A stretch of DNA of 64,000 bases from Microbacteriaceae bacterium PS02344 (lineage in GTDB: Bacteria > Actinomycetota > Actinomycetes > Actinomycetales > Microbacteriaceae). The translations under genes were made by a program, and so were the position numbers. Below the pieces are notes generated by a model, which saw only the letters and a list, made by a program, of their open reading frames with translations, had not been told where the DNA came from and did not search any database. How positions within the stretch are numbered: position 1 is the stretch's first letter; each line of letters starts with the position of its first letter. Shown here one piece after another: positions 39,388 to 48,214 of this stretch. The DNA lies in NCBI GenBank assembly GCA_029959905.1, contig JASCNZ010000008.1, forward strand, positions 1 through 64,000, in the 5' to 3' direction.

Positions 39388-41106
39388 TCAGCGCCCCGTC
39401 TCCCGATCCTCGCGTTCGAGAACCGTGACCGAACCTGTCGACGTCGAGACGCCGTCCGCGCCGTGGGTGCGGATCGAACCGGTGCGCAGCGACGCGCCGA
39501 CCTCGGCCTCGGCCACCTCGATGGCGGAGTCCTCGGCCTGCTCGCGCATCTGCTCGGCGGCGTTCTTGGTCGACAGCGGCTTGTTCTTGATGAACGCGAT
39601 GGCGATGACCGCGATCACCGCGAGCGGGATGGCGATGATGAAGGCATCCGCGATGCCGTGGCCGTACGCGCTCTCGACGATCGAGCGCACGGTCTCGGGC
39701 AGCTGGCCGACCTTGGGCACGTCACCCGAGCCCAGGTGCTGCAGCGCGTCGACCTCATCCTGCGAGGTGGGCACGAAGCCCTCCAGGCCGTCCTTGACGT
39801 ACGTGGCGACGCTGCTCGACAGCAGCGATCCCATGATCGTCACGCCGATGGTGCCGGCGATCGTGCGGAAGAAGTTGACGTTCGACGATGCGGCACCGAG
39901 CTGCTGCGGGGCCGTGTCGTTCTGCACGATCAGGGTGAGGTTCTGCATCACCATGCCGAGGCCGGCGCCGAGCACGAACATGTAGGTCGCGACGAGCGGG
40001 AACGGGGTGTCGTAGCGCAGGGTCGACATGAGGCTGACGCCGACGGTGGCGAGCACCGATCCGACGAGCATCCAGCTCTTCCACTTGCCGAACCGGCTGA
40101 CGAGCTGTCCGATGATGATCGATGCGCCCATCTGGCCGATGATCATGGGAATGGTCATGAGGCCCGACTCGGTCGGCGTGGCGCCGCGGGCGAGCTGGAA
40201 GTACTGGGCGAGGAACACCGAGGTCGCGAACATCGAGACGCCGATGGCGATCGACGCGATCACCGAGAGGGTGAAGGTGCGGTTGCGGAACAGCGACATC
40301 GGGACGATCGGTTCCTTGACGAAGAACTCGACCGCGATGAAGCCGGCGATCGCGACGCCGGCGAGCACGGCCAGCATGATGCTCGTCGAGGAGTCCCACT
40401 CGAACTGGTTGCCGCCCATCGAGACCCAGATGAGCAGGCTCGAAACCCCGACGGCGAGCAGCACGATGCCGAAGTAGTCGATCGACACCTTGCGGTCGCG
40501 CTGCGGCTTGGGCAGATGCAGGGTGAACTGCAGAAGCACGAGGGCGAGGATCGCGAACGGCACGCCGACGAAGAAGTTCGAGCGCCAGCCCCACACGTCG
40601 GTGAGGAGTCCGCCGAGCAGCGGGCCGCCGATGGTGCCGAGGGCCATGATGCCGCCGACGACGCCCATGTACTTGCCGCGCTCGCGGGGCGAGATGATGA
40701 GCGCGACGGCGATCATGACCAGCGACATGAGGCCGCCGACGCCGATGCCCTGTACGACGCGGACCGCGATGAGCATGTTCGTGTCGGTCGAGAAGCCCGC
40801 GATCACGGTGCCCACGGTGAAGAGGATGAGCGAGATCTGCACGAGGATCTTGCGGTCGACGAGGTCGGCGAGCTTGCCCCAGATCGGGGTCGAGACGGCG
40901 GTCGCGAGCAGGCTCGCGGTGATGACCCAGGTGTACTGGGACTGCGTGCCGCCGAGGTCGGCGATGATGACCGGCATCGAGGTCGACACGACCGTGCCCG
41001 AGAGCACGGCGACGAACATGCCGACGACGAGGCCGGAGATGGCGGTGAAGACCTCGCGGGCCGAGCGCGTGGCTTCGGCCGCGGGAGGGGAGGAATGGGT
41101 TGTCAC
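39388..41106 (-). CDS. DHA2 family MFS multidrug exporter
   Basis: A 572-residue proton-coupled exporter of the 14-span DHA2 class. Motif A is GKLADLVDRKILVQ, motif C is GTIGGPLLGGLL, and motif D1-like LSGTVVSTSMPVIIADLGG opens the protein (about residues 35-55). There is a hydrophilic 70-residue C-terminal tail. GTG 41106 is preceded by CAGGAG at 9 bp. Co-transcribed with the MarR gene; expected substrates are amphipathic drugs or biocides, but nothing in the sequence fixes them. Confidence 0.9.
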   Translation of the reverse strand: MTTHSSPPAAEATRSAREVFTAISGLVVGMFVAVLSGTVVSTSMPVIIADLGGTQSQYTWVITASLLATAVSTPIWGKLADLVDRKILVQISLILFTVGTVIAGFSTDTNMLIAVRVVQGIGVGGLMSLVMIAVALIISPRERGKYMGVVGGIMALGTIGGPLLGGLLTDVWGWRSNFFVGVPFAILALVLLQFTLHLPKPQRDRKVSIDYFGIVLLAVGVSSLLIWVSMGGNQFEWDSSTSIMLAVLAGVAIAGFIAVEFFVKEPIVPMSLFRNRTFTLSVIASIAIGVSMFATSVFLAQYFQLARGATPTESGLMTIPMIIGQMGASIIIGQLVSRFGKWKSWMLVGSVLATVGVSLMSTLRYDTPFPLVATYMFVLGAGLGMVMQNLTLIVQNDTAPQQLGAASSNVNFFRTIAGTIGVTIMGSLLSSSVATYVKDGLEGFVPTSQDEVDALQHLGSGDVPKVGQLPETVRSIVESAYGHGIADAFIIAIPLAVIAVIAIAFIKNKPLSTKNAAEQMREQAEDSAIEVAEAEVGASLRTGSIRTHGADGVSTSTGSVTVLEREDRETGR

Positions 41107-41128
41107 GTGTGGATGCTCCTGAGTAGGA

Positions 41129-41174
41129 AGTTGATAAGTGTCAACTATAGATCGTTAGTTGCGAAAGTGCAACT
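41129..41174. promoter_or_regulatory. two MarR operators on the exporter promoter
   Basis: Two inverted repeats with 6-bp arms and 6-bp centres: AGTTGA-TAAGTG-TCAACT at 41129-41146 and AGTTGC-GAAAGT-GCAACT at 41157-41174, 28 bp between centres. On the minus strand TTGCAC (41172-41167) and TATAGT (41149-41144) are 17 bp apart, so one repeat covers the -35 box and the other the -10 box and start. This is a textbook double lock on the MFS-MarR operon. Confidence 0.8.
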
Positions 41175-41219
41175 GTTGACCGCGAGCAACCGAAGATGGC
41201 AATCCGGTCGAAGAAATGC

Positions 41220-41243
41220 GTACGTGACGTACGTGCCGTACGC
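41220..41243. promoter_or_regulatory. triple 9-bp repeat, candidate antitoxin operator
   Basis: GTACGTGAC-GTACGTGCC-GTACGC: two full and one partial 9-bp direct repeats whose GTAC cores are themselves palindromic, about 35-55 bp before the antitoxin ATG. Phd/YefM antitoxins bind repeated short palindromes at their own promoters, so this is the likely autoregulatory site. Confidence 0.55.
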
Positions 41244-41276
41244 TAGAGGGAGCGACATCGACCCCGAGGAGAAGCC

Positions 41277-41702
41277 ATGAGCCAGCACGCGGTCATCGAC
41301 TACCCCACCTATTCGAGCGCCCGAGCGCATTTCAAGGAGGTACTCGACGCGACCGAGCGCGGCCGATCCGTCACCGTCTCTCGCGACGGGCAGGTTTCGG
41401 TGGTCATGCCCGCAGATCGCCTCCGCCTTTTCTTCTTCCGCGCAGTGTCGCCTCGCGTCGAGATCGCTCACGAAGACGGCCGTGTGCTGGCGTTCATGTC
41501 GGGCCGGCCGTTCGTATCAGAAGGTGAATCCGTCGACGAAGCGCTCGCCGACCTGGCACTGTCCCTCCGCGAATACGCCGAGGACTGGGAGGCGCGTCTC
41601 CAACCTGCGCCAAACCATCGCGATAACTGGGCACTCGTACAGCTCGTCAAACTCTCCTCCGAGGATCAGCTCCTGGAATGGTTCGAGCACGGCGGTGAGT
41701 GA
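41277..41702 (+). CDS. Phd/YefM-type antitoxin
   Basis: A 141-residue protein. The N-terminal 55 residues (IDYPTYSSARAHFKEVLDATERGRSVTVSRDGQVSVVMPADRL) follow the prevent-host-death fold: a short strand, then SxARxxFxxVLDxxxxG. The C-terminal part (EGESVDEALADLALSLREYAEDWEARL, then WALVQLVKLSSEDQLLEWFEHG) is helical and should embrace the toxin. GAGGAGAAG precedes ATG 41277. It overlaps the toxin gene by 8 bp. Confidence 0.82.
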   Translation: MSQHAVIDYPTYSSARAHFKEVLDATERGRSVTVSRDGQVSVVMPADRLRLFFFRAVSPRVEIAHEDGRVLAFMSGRPFVSEGESVDEALADLALSLREYAEDWEARLQPAPNHRDNWALVQLVKLSSEDQLLEWFEHGGE

Positions 41703-42126
41703 GAAGCATCCGGTCCCGACACGAGAGGACCACGACGACTTCTGCACCACGGAGAAGTGGCGACTCGTGCGGGGATCGACGGGAAAGCCCGTGGCGCACC
41801 ACAAGACGTATGAACTGACGCTCTGGGATGGCCGAATCCTCCGCACCCGCATCTCCCGCCCGGTGAACCGCGCAGACTATTCGGCTCGCATGTGGTCGCA
41901 CATCCTGCGCGAACAACTCGACGTCACGGCGGATGTGTTCTGGGCGTGCGCGCGCGACGGCGTGCTGCCGGATCGCGGTGCCCCCGAGACGGCTGCTCCT
42001 CGGAAGGCGGTGCCGCTGTATCTCGTGCGCGAACTGGGGCGCCTCGGGGTGGCAGAGGAGGAGATCCTCGCCCTCGATGCGGCCGGCGCGGCCCGCCTGC
42101 ATGCCGACCTCCTCGCACGGGACTGA
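41695..42126 (+). CDS. cytotoxic translational-repressor-type toxin
   Basis: A 143-residue protein starting at GTG 41695 within the end of the antitoxin gene. HHKTYELTLWDGRILRTRISRPVNRADYSARMWSHILREQLDVTADVFWACARDGVLPDRG matches the family that genome annotations call cytotoxic translational repressor of toxin-antitoxin stability system, which is found after Phd-type antitoxins in actinobacteria. The LxDGRxLRTRISHPVxR core is intact, so the toxin looks functional. The molecular target is not established. Confidence 0.75.
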   Translation: MSEKHPVPTREDHDDFCTTEKWRLVRGSTGKPVAHHKTYELTLWDGRILRTRISRPVNRADYSARMWSHILREQLDVTADVFWACARDGVLPDRGAPETAAPRKAVPLYLVRELGRLGVAEEEILALDAAGAARLHADLLARD

Positions 42127-42180
42127 GGGCTGACCCCCGCCGCAGGGCGGGCACACAGCCGGGGCGGGCAGGATGAGCCT

Positions 42181-43881
42181 ATGGATGCTGCTCCCCTCGA
42201 CTCCCGCCCGTGGCTCAGCGCGTACGCGGAGGGCGTTCCCGCCCAGATCGATGCGCCGACGCAGACCCTGCCCGAGATGATGACGGAGAGCGTGCGGCGT
42301 TTCGCCCGGCGACCCGCGCTCGAGTTCTTCGGCGCGGTGACCAGCTACCACGACCTCGGAGAACAGATCGAGCGGGCGGCCGAGGGGCTGCGCCGCCTCG
42401 GCGTCGGGCACGGCGACCGCGTCGCCCTGGTGCTGCCGAACTGCCCGCAGCACGTCGTCGCCTTCTACGCGGCGCTGCGGCTCGGGGCGATCGTCGTGGA
42501 GCACAATCCCCTCTACACGGCCCGCGAGTTGCGGCATCAGTTCGAAGACCACGGCGCCCGCATCGCCATCGTCTGGGACAAGGCCGTCGACACGATCGCC
42601 GGCTTCCCCGACGACCTCGCCGTCGAGCACATCGTGAGCGTCGACCTGGTCGCGGCGATGCCGCTCTCGAAGCGTCTGCTGCTGCGGCTGCCCGTGCCGA
42701 AGGCGCGGGAGTCGCGCGCGAAGCTGACCGCCACGCCCCGGGCGCGCGGCATCGTGCCGTGGAAGAAGCTGGTCGACCAGCGCCGACTCCCCCGGCGCAT
42801 CGCCTCGCCCGCCCTCGACGACATCGCGCTGCTGCAGTACACGAGCGGCACGACGGGCGTTCCCAAAGGCGCGATCCTCACCCATGCCAACCTGCGTGCC
42901 AACGCGATGCAGGGCCGCGCCTGGGTGCCGGGTCTCGCCGAGGGTAAGGAGACGTTCTACGGCGTGCTCCCCCTCTTCCACGCCTACGGCATGACCCTGT
43001 GCCTGACGTTCGCGATGAGCATCGGCGCGAAGCTCGTGCTCTTCCCCACCTTCGACCTGGGCCTCGTCACCGATGCCGCGCGCACGAGCCCGCCGACGTT
43101 CCTGCCCGCCGTGCCGCCGATCTACGACCAGCTCGCCCGCGCCGCCGGCCGTGGGAAGCTCGACCTCTCGACCGTCCGCTTCGCGATCTCGGGCGCCATG
43201 AGCCTGCCCGTCGCGACGGTCGAGCGATGGGAGGAGGCCACCGGCGGCCTGCTCGTCGAGGGCTACGGCATGACCGAGGCCTCCCCGGTCGCGCTCGGCA
43301 ACCCGATCGGTCCCACCCGGCGCCCCGGAACGGTCGGCGTGCCTTTCCCGAGCACCGACATCCGCATCGTCGACCCCGCCGACCCCTCGACCGAGGTCGC
43401 CGCCGGGGAGCCCGGCGAACTGCTCATTCGCGGCCCGCAGGTCTTCCAGGGGTATTGGAACAAGCCGGGCGAGACCGCCGCGGCCCTGCTCCCCGGCGGG
43501 TGGCTGCGGTCGGGAGACATCGCCGAGGTCTCGGCCGACGGGTTCGTGACGATCGTCGACCGCCTGAAGGAGCTCATCATCACGGGCGGGTTCAACGTGT
43601 CGCCGAGCGAGGTCGAAGACGCCCTGCAGGCGCATCCCGACGTGGCGTCGGCGGCGGTCGTAGGACTTCCCCGCGAGAGCGGCGGCGAAGAGGTCGCGGC
43701 GGCGGTCGTGCTGCGGCCGGGCGCCGCGCGGGATCCCGAGGCGCTGCGCGACTTCTGCCGCACCCGCCTCACCCCCTACAAGGTGCCGCGCCGCATCGTG
43801 CTGGTCGACGACCTGCCCCGCTCGCTCATCGGCAAGGTGCTGCGCCGCGAGGTGCGCGACCAGCTGCTCGCACGCCGCTGA
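42181..43881 (+). CDS. fadD: long-chain fatty acid-CoA ligase (FadD-like, AMP-binding)
   Basis: A 566-residue adenylate-forming enzyme. P-loop YTSGTTGVPKGAILTH begins at residue 220, A5 motif EGYGMTEASP is near 360, A7 SGDIAEV and A8 VDRLKELIITGGFNVSP follow, and the catalytic Lys of A10 is in LIGKVLRREV near the C-terminus. It activates fatty acids to acyl-CoA at the membrane's inner face. CAGGAT lies 6 nt before the ATG, so it may be leaderless. It stands alone, not with beta-oxidation genes. Confidence 0.9.
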   Translation: MDAAPLDSRPWLSAYAEGVPAQIDAPTQTLPEMMTESVRRFARRPALEFFGAVTSYHDLGEQIERAAEGLRRLGVGHGDRVALVLPNCPQHVVAFYAALRLGAIVVEHNPLYTARELRHQFEDHGARIAIVWDKAVDTIAGFPDDLAVEHIVSVDLVAAMPLSKRLLLRLPVPKARESRAKLTATPRARGIVPWKKLVDQRRLPRRIASPALDDIALLQYTSGTTGVPKGAILTHANLRANAMQGRAWVPGLAEGKETFYGVLPLFHAYGMTLCLTFAMSIGAKLVLFPTFDLGLVTDAARTSPPTFLPAVPPIYDQLARAAGRGKLDLSTVRFAISGAMSLPVATVERWEEATGGLLVEGYGMTEASPVALGNPIGPTRRPGTVGVPFPSTDIRIVDPADPSTEVAAGEPGELLIRGPQVFQGYWNKPGETAAALLPGGWLRSGDIAEVSADGFVTIVDRLKELIITGGFNVSPSEVEDALQAHPDVASAAVVGLPRESGGEEVAAAVVLRPGAARDPEALRDFCRTRLTPYKVPRRIVLVDDLPRSLIGKVLRREVRDQLLARR

Positions 43882-44018
43882 TCGTCGCGGCCGTCGACGA
43901 GGCTCGCACAGGCGTGTTCCTCGGCCGGGGCTGCGATAGGCCAGACTCGTCGTCAGGGGAATCGCACCGCGCTCGGCGCGTGCGTGGACGACGAACGTCG
44001 AAGCGGAGGGTCGAAGAC

Positions 44019-44984
44019 ATGAGCGCAGCACCGGGATGGTACGACGCGGGCACGCCGGGACGCGTGCGCTGGTGGGACGGCCAGCAATGGACGCCGCACG
44101 AGGCGGATGCTCCCGCCGCAGTCGCGGTACCCACCCCGCCTGCGTCGGTCGCCTCGTCCCCATCGGTCGCACCCTCCGCGTCATCGGCGCCCGCCCAGGC
44201 ATTCGCGCCCGCACCGACACAGGCATCGGCGACGGCACCGTCATCCTCGGCCGCCGCGCCCACGACGCAACCCGGCTGGTACCCGACACCCGCGGGCCCC
44301 GCCCGATGGTGGGACGGCGCGAAGTGGACCGCGATGCGCACGAAGGACGGAGTGCCCGGCACCGACTGGGCGAATGTCGAGCAGGTGGGCGTCGCCTGGG
44401 CGATGGGAGTGGTCTTCCTCGTGCTCGGCGGCACCCAGCTCTCGCTCGCGCTGCAGGCTCCCTCGGTGTCGTTCTCCGCGGTGCCGACGTTGTTCCTCGC
44501 CCTCCTCTGGTTCGCGATCGCCGCCCAGACGACGGCCGTCCTGCGCATCCCGGCACCGACCTCCGCGCCGCTGATGCTCGACACCTTCCGGCCTCTCCCG
44601 GGCGAGCAGGAGGGCGCCGGCGCGGGGTGGTACCCGATCTCCGCGAGCACGACCCGCTGGTGGACGGGCACGCGCTGGAGTCAGTACACGCACGCGCGCT
44701 TCGGCATCCGACCGACCTTCCACGCCGAGAAGACCCGCCGGACGATGCGCCGGATGACGATCGGCATCTTCGTCGTGGCTGCGGCCGTCGTGGCCGCCGG
44801 TATCGTCGGCATCGTCGTGGGCTCCGTGCAGGGCACCGATGACCTGTGGACGCCGATCGGATGGATTCTCGCCGTGTGCGGTGTCGTATTCGCCGGCGCC
44901 GGCGGGCTCATCGCGGCCATGACGAACACGCAGGTGCGGCTGCTCTTCCCGCCGAACGAACCGCCGCGGGTCGCGGGGTCCTGA
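44019..44984 (+). CDS. membrane protein with three DUF2510 domains
   Basis: A 321-residue protein. Three short W-rich DUF2510 motifs are visible: PGWYDAGTPGRVRWWDGQQWT (about residue 5), PGWYPTPAGPARWWDGAKWT (about 85) and AGWYPISASTTRWWTGTRWS (about 205). A Pro/Ala/Ser linker follows the first. Membrane spans occur near 130-175 and a pair near 245-310. DUF2510 is thought to bind at the membrane or cell-wall interface; function unknown. ATG 44019 has CGGAGGG upstream. It overlaps the next gene by one base (TGATG). Confidence 0.8.
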   Translation: MSAAPGWYDAGTPGRVRWWDGQQWTPHEADAPAAVAVPTPPASVASSPSVAPSASSAPAQAFAPAPTQASATAPSSSAAAPTTQPGWYPTPAGPARWWDGAKWTAMRTKDGVPGTDWANVEQVGVAWAMGVVFLVLGGTQLSLALQAPSVSFSAVPTLFLALLWFAIAAQTTAVLRIPAPTSAPLMLDTFRPLPGEQEGAGAGWYPISASTTRWWTGTRWSQYTHARFGIRPTFHAEKTRRTMRRMTIGIFVVAAAVVAAGIVGIVVGSVQGTDDLWTPIGWILAVCGVVFAGAGGLIAAMTNTQVRLLFPPNEPPRVAGS

Positions 44985-45286
44985 TGCCTCCGCGCATGCC
45001 GGAGGCCGGCCGCGAGTCGGCGAACGTGATCCTCGACGCGGTGTCGGCGTTCGACGTCGACCGTCCAGACAACAGCGCGGCGATGGACCTCGCCGTGCAG
45101 CGCCTCAACGACATCGAGGGCGCGTACCGCGTACTCGTGAACGAACGCGACGAGGTGACGCTCGACCTGTCGAACCTGGTCGGCGGCAGCACCGTCACGA
45201 TCATGCGGCTGGTGCAGCTGCTCGCCGAGGCGACCGGCGTGAGCCGGGAAGAGATCATCTCCGACCTGCGGGAGTGGCTCGGCTGA
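44984..45286 (+). CDS. hypothetical protein coupled to DUF2510 gene
   Basis: A 100-residue soluble, helical protein beginning MPPRMPEAGRESANVILDAV and ending REEIISDLREWLG. Its ATG shares the A of the upstream TGA, so translation is coupled. The second ATG at 44996 is a possible alternative start. Helices alternate with acidic patches (NERDEVTLDLSNLVGGSTVTIMRLVQLLAEATG). No family recognised. Confidence 0.65.
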   Translation: MPPRMPEAGRESANVILDAVSAFDVDRPDNSAAMDLAVQRLNDIEGAYRVLVNERDEVTLDLSNLVGGSTVTIMRLVQLLAEATGVSREEIISDLREWLG

Positions 45287-45330
45287 CGTCCGGCGAGACC
45301 GACCGGCCGCCGAGGCCGGCGCGGGCCGGG

Positions 45331-46395
45331 TTACGTCGCCACGCCGAGCAGAGTGAGCACGGCGGCGGCGGCGAGGCCGAGAAGCAGCGGCACGAGGCAT
45401 CCGACAGCGGCGGTCTTCGCGACGGGCGGCGACGTGAAGAGGGCGTCGAGGCGCGAGCGTGCGTCGTCACCCCTCGCGAGCACCGGCGCCGCGACGGGGT
45501 CGGGCGCGCCGTCGAGAAGCCGCACCAGGCCGGCGAGTGCGGCCACCCACTGCCAGAACGCCGGGTCGGCGGTCGGCACCGCGCTCCGGGTGATCACGAA
45601 GACCTCCGTGCCGGTGACTTCGACGTCGGCGTACGCGGCGACCGCGAGCGCCTGCCGCACCTCCCGCGTCAGGATGCCCCGCACCGCGTCGTCGTCGTGC
45701 GGTGCGCACCGCACCTCGAAGAGTTCGTCGAAGGATGCCTCGACCGGAAGGCTGCGCCACCACGGGGCATCCTCCCAGGCACGACCCACGAGGCCGCGCG
45801 TCTTCGTCGCGACGACGAACGACGGCAGCCGCGATGAGAGGCCGAACCGCACCACGGTGTGCGCGTGGGGCATCCGCGTGCGACCTACGAAGGTGTCGAA
45901 CGCGTACGACGAGACCGTCGGGCCCTGCGGTCCCGGCCGCGAGACGATGTCGGTGGCCACCCGGTGCTTTCCCACCCGGAAGAGTGCGGCAACGCCCTCG
46001 GGGTCGGGCTCGATCAGCTCGAAGGTCAGCCCGTTGGCCGCCGCGAATCGGGTGAGGCGGTACCACGCGGCTTCCGTCGCGCGACGCGACGCCGCCGCTC
46101 CCCGAACGCGGATGATCGCGAACGGCAGCACGACGAGCACCGCGATCACGACGGTCAGCACGTTCGCCCCGTACGCGCCGAAGACCATCTGCACCACCAG
46201 CACGGCCAACGCGACGAGGATGCCGAGACCCGCGACGAGCACGACGCTCTGCACCACGACCCACCCGAGGCCGGCGACCTCGCCGACACGGCCTCCCGCG
46301 CCTCGCCGCAGCGAGCTCGCCTGCTCGCGTGCCCGGGTCGCATCGACCGGTGCGCGCAGGGCGGTGTCGTCGAAGGTCAGCGCCGGGGCATCCAT
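45331..46395 (-). CDS. hypothetical membrane protein with DUF3137-like core
   Basis: A 354-residue protein: two adjoining membrane spans at about residues 44-95 (VVVQSVVLVAGLGILVALAV and VLTVVIAVLVVLPFAIIRV), a large soluble domain (FAAANGLTFELIEPDPEGVAALFRVGKHRVATDIVSRP and later LPSFVVATKTRG), and a last span near the C-terminus (LVPLLLGLAAAAVLTLLGV). Architecture with a soluble middle between terminal spans recalls DUF3137-type proteins, but I would not insist. It converges on the DUF2510 pair. Confidence 0.7.
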   Translation of the reverse strand: MDAPALTFDDTALRAPVDATRAREQASSLRRGAGGRVGEVAGLGWVVVQSVVLVAGLGILVALAVLVVQMVFGAYGANVLTVVIAVLVVLPFAIIRVRGAAASRRATEAAWYRLTRFAAANGLTFELIEPDPEGVAALFRVGKHRVATDIVSRPGPQGPTVSSYAFDTFVGRTRMPHAHTVVRFGLSSRLPSFVVATKTRGLVGRAWEDAPWWRSLPVEASFDELFEVRCAPHDDDAVRGILTREVRQALAVAAYADVEVTGTEVFVITRSAVPTADPAFWQWVAALAGLVRLLDGAPDPVAAPVLARGDDARSRLDALFTSPPVAKTAAVGCLVPLLLGLAAAAVLTLLGVAT

Positions 46396-46461
46396 AGGTC
46401 TCTTTTCTACCAGCGGCCCCCTTCCCGGCCCGACTGCACGCCCGTCCCCGCAGCCGCCGGT

Positions 46462-47154
46462 TCAGGCCGGGCGCCACACCCGCACGACGGTGTCGGTGAC
46501 CTCGGCGATGCTGCCGTCGGGCAGGGTCGCCTCGCGCGCCACGACCGCGCTGCGCTCGACCACCCAGTCGTTCGGCAACTCGAGGGCGGTGAGCACCTCG
46601 ACGGGGTCGGGCAGGGGCGGGCCGGACGCCGCATGCTCCCAACCGTGCCCGCTCGCCAGGCCTGGAGGCGGTGCGCCGTGCCCGACGATGAGCAGCGTTC
46701 CGCCGGGCGCGACGGCGCGCGTCGCCCGCCGGAGGATCTCCTCCCGCGGGAAGTCGAAGGGCGAATGGAAGAACGCCGAGGTCACGAGGTCGTACTCCGT
46801 GTCGGGCCGCCAGCTGACGAGGTCGGCCCGCACCCAGTCGATCCGGTCGGCGACGCCGCGGGCGGCGGCCTGTGCCGCCCCGACGGCGAGCGCGGTTGCC
46901 GAGATGTCGAGAGCGGTGACGGTCCAGCCCTGTTCCGCCAACCACAACGCGTCTCCCCCCTCACCGCTGCCCAGCTCGAGCGCGGTGCCGGGGGCGAGAC
47001 CGGCTACTTCCCGTTCGACCGCGGGGTTCACCCGCCCGCTCCACACCTGGCCCCGCTCGTCACGGTGCGTACGGCAGCGCTGCTCCCAGAACTCGGCGGG
47101 TTCGATCGGATGCTCGTCGGGCGCCGGGCGCCCCCGACCGTCTGTCCGGCTCAT
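46462..47154 (-). CDS. class I SAM-dependent methyltransferase
   Basis: A 230-residue methyltransferase. Motif I is ALELGSGEGGDALWLAEQGWTVTALDIS (E/D-x-G-x-G-x-G and acidic end of strand 2), motif II IDWVRADLVSW, and motif IV DLVTSAFFH; GGTLLIVGHG closes the fold. The N-terminal FWEQRCRTHRDERGQVWSGRVNPAVEREV is like tellurite-resistance and thiopurine methyltransferase relatives. It overlaps the flavoprotein gene by 4 bp, so the two proteins belong together. Substrate unknown. Confidence 0.85.
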   Translation of the reverse strand: MSRTDGRGRPAPDEHPIEPAEFWEQRCRTHRDERGQVWSGRVNPAVEREVAGLAPGTALELGSGEGGDALWLAEQGWTVTALDISATALAVGAAQAAARGVADRIDWVRADLVSWRPDTEYDLVTSAFFHSPFDFPREEILRRATRAVAPGGTLLIVGHGAPPPGLASGHGWEHAASGPPLPDPVEVLTALELPNDWVVERSAVVAREATLPDGSIAEVTDTVVRVWRPA

Positions 47155-48137
47155 GCCGCCGCCCCGTCCTGCCCTGCCTCGACGGCCGCCGCAGCGACCT
47201 CCTCGGCGACCATCTCGCCGTTGATCGTCAGACCGGCGGTCGCTCCGGTCCCCATCGCGATCGGCACGAGCGCGCCTGGATTCGCCGAGGTGCCGGCCGC
47301 CCAGACACCGGGCACGCTCGTGCGACCGAAGGCGTCGACGGCCGTCCACGATCCCATCGGCCCCTCGGCTCGTTCCGCGCCGAGCTGCTGCAGCACGTCG
47401 TCGAGCGCGACCATCGTCGGCTCCGCGAACACGACGTCGACGGCGGCGATCGCACCATCGGCGAGCCGGAGGCCGGTGAGGCGGTCGCCGTCGGTCTCGA
47501 CGCCTGTCACGGGGCGGTCGTCGATGCGGATGCCGCGCTGTGCGAGCACCCGGCGCTCCGGCTCGGGGAGCGAGTCGGCGAGCGCGGTGAACACGGTGAT
47601 GTCGGCGGAGTACGACCGCAGCATGTGCGCCTTGTGCGCCCCGGCCGCAGACCCGAGCAGCACCCCGATGGCGCGACCGGATGCCTCGTAGCCGTCGCAG
47701 TACGGGCACGCCACGACGCCGCGTCCCCACTGGTCGGCGAGGCCGGGGATGTCGGGGAGCGTGTCGCGCACCCCGGTCGTGACGAGCAGGCGTCGCCCGG
47801 TCAGGCGCGTGCCGTCGTCGGTCACGATCTCGAAACCGCCGTCGATCGTGCGGGCTTCGACCGCACGGGCATCCGCGATGACCCCGTCGGCGGCCCGCAC
47901 CTCGCGGCGTCCGTCGGCGACGAGGTCGAGCGGCGAGTAGCCGTCGCGACTGAGCACACCGTGCATGTGCGGGGCGAAGCGGTTGCGGGGCTGGCGGGTG
48001 TCGAGCACGACCACGCGGCGGCGGGCGCGAGCGAGGATGAGGGCGGCGCTGAGACCCGCGGCTCCCCCGCCGAGGATGATGACGTCCCAGTGCTCGCGGT
48101 CTAGGACGGGGGTGAAGGTATCGATGTCGTGAGGCAT
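47151..48137 (-). CDS. thioredoxin-reductase-like NAD(P)/FAD oxidoreductase
   Basis: A 328-residue flavoprotein. FAD-binding GGGAAGLSAA at residues 23-32, redox-active C144-P-Y-C147 in the NADPH-domain position, GVLLGSAAGAHKAHML for NADPH, and the C-terminal GVWAAGTSANP flavin contact. It has the thioredoxin reductase layout but departs from trxB in details such as ACPYCDGYE, and it is coupled to a methyltransferase rather than thioredoxin, so it probably serves another disulfide or small-molecule substrate. Divergent from an XRE-cupin regulator 77 bp away, the probable controller. Confidence 0.85.
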   Translation of the reverse strand: MPHDIDTFTPVLDREHWDVIILGGGAAGLSAALILARARRRVVVLDTRQPRNRFAPHMHGVLSRDGYSPLDLVADGRREVRAADGVIADARAVEARTIDGGFEIVTDDGTRLTGRRLLVTTGVRDTLPDIPGLADQWGRGVVACPYCDGYEASGRAIGVLLGSAAGAHKAHMLRSYSADITVFTALADSLPEPERRVLAQRGIRIDDRPVTGVETDGDRLTGLRLADGAIAAVDVVFAEPTMVALDDVLQQLGAERAEGPMGSWTAVDAFGRTSVPGVWAAGTSANPGALVPIAMGTGATAGLTINGEMVAEEVAAAAVEAGQDGAAA

Positions 48138-48214
48138 ACCGACAGGATGCGCCGGTGTTACAGTTGCAGCAAATATCCATGCCGAAATGGCAATCTCGAC
48201 GGGAGGACAGCCGG

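Noticed and set aside
39265-41280. 671-codon open frame on the + strand opposite the MFS exporter
   Set aside because: Composition dominated by Asp, His, Arg and Glu, the usual antisense image of hydrophobic codons.
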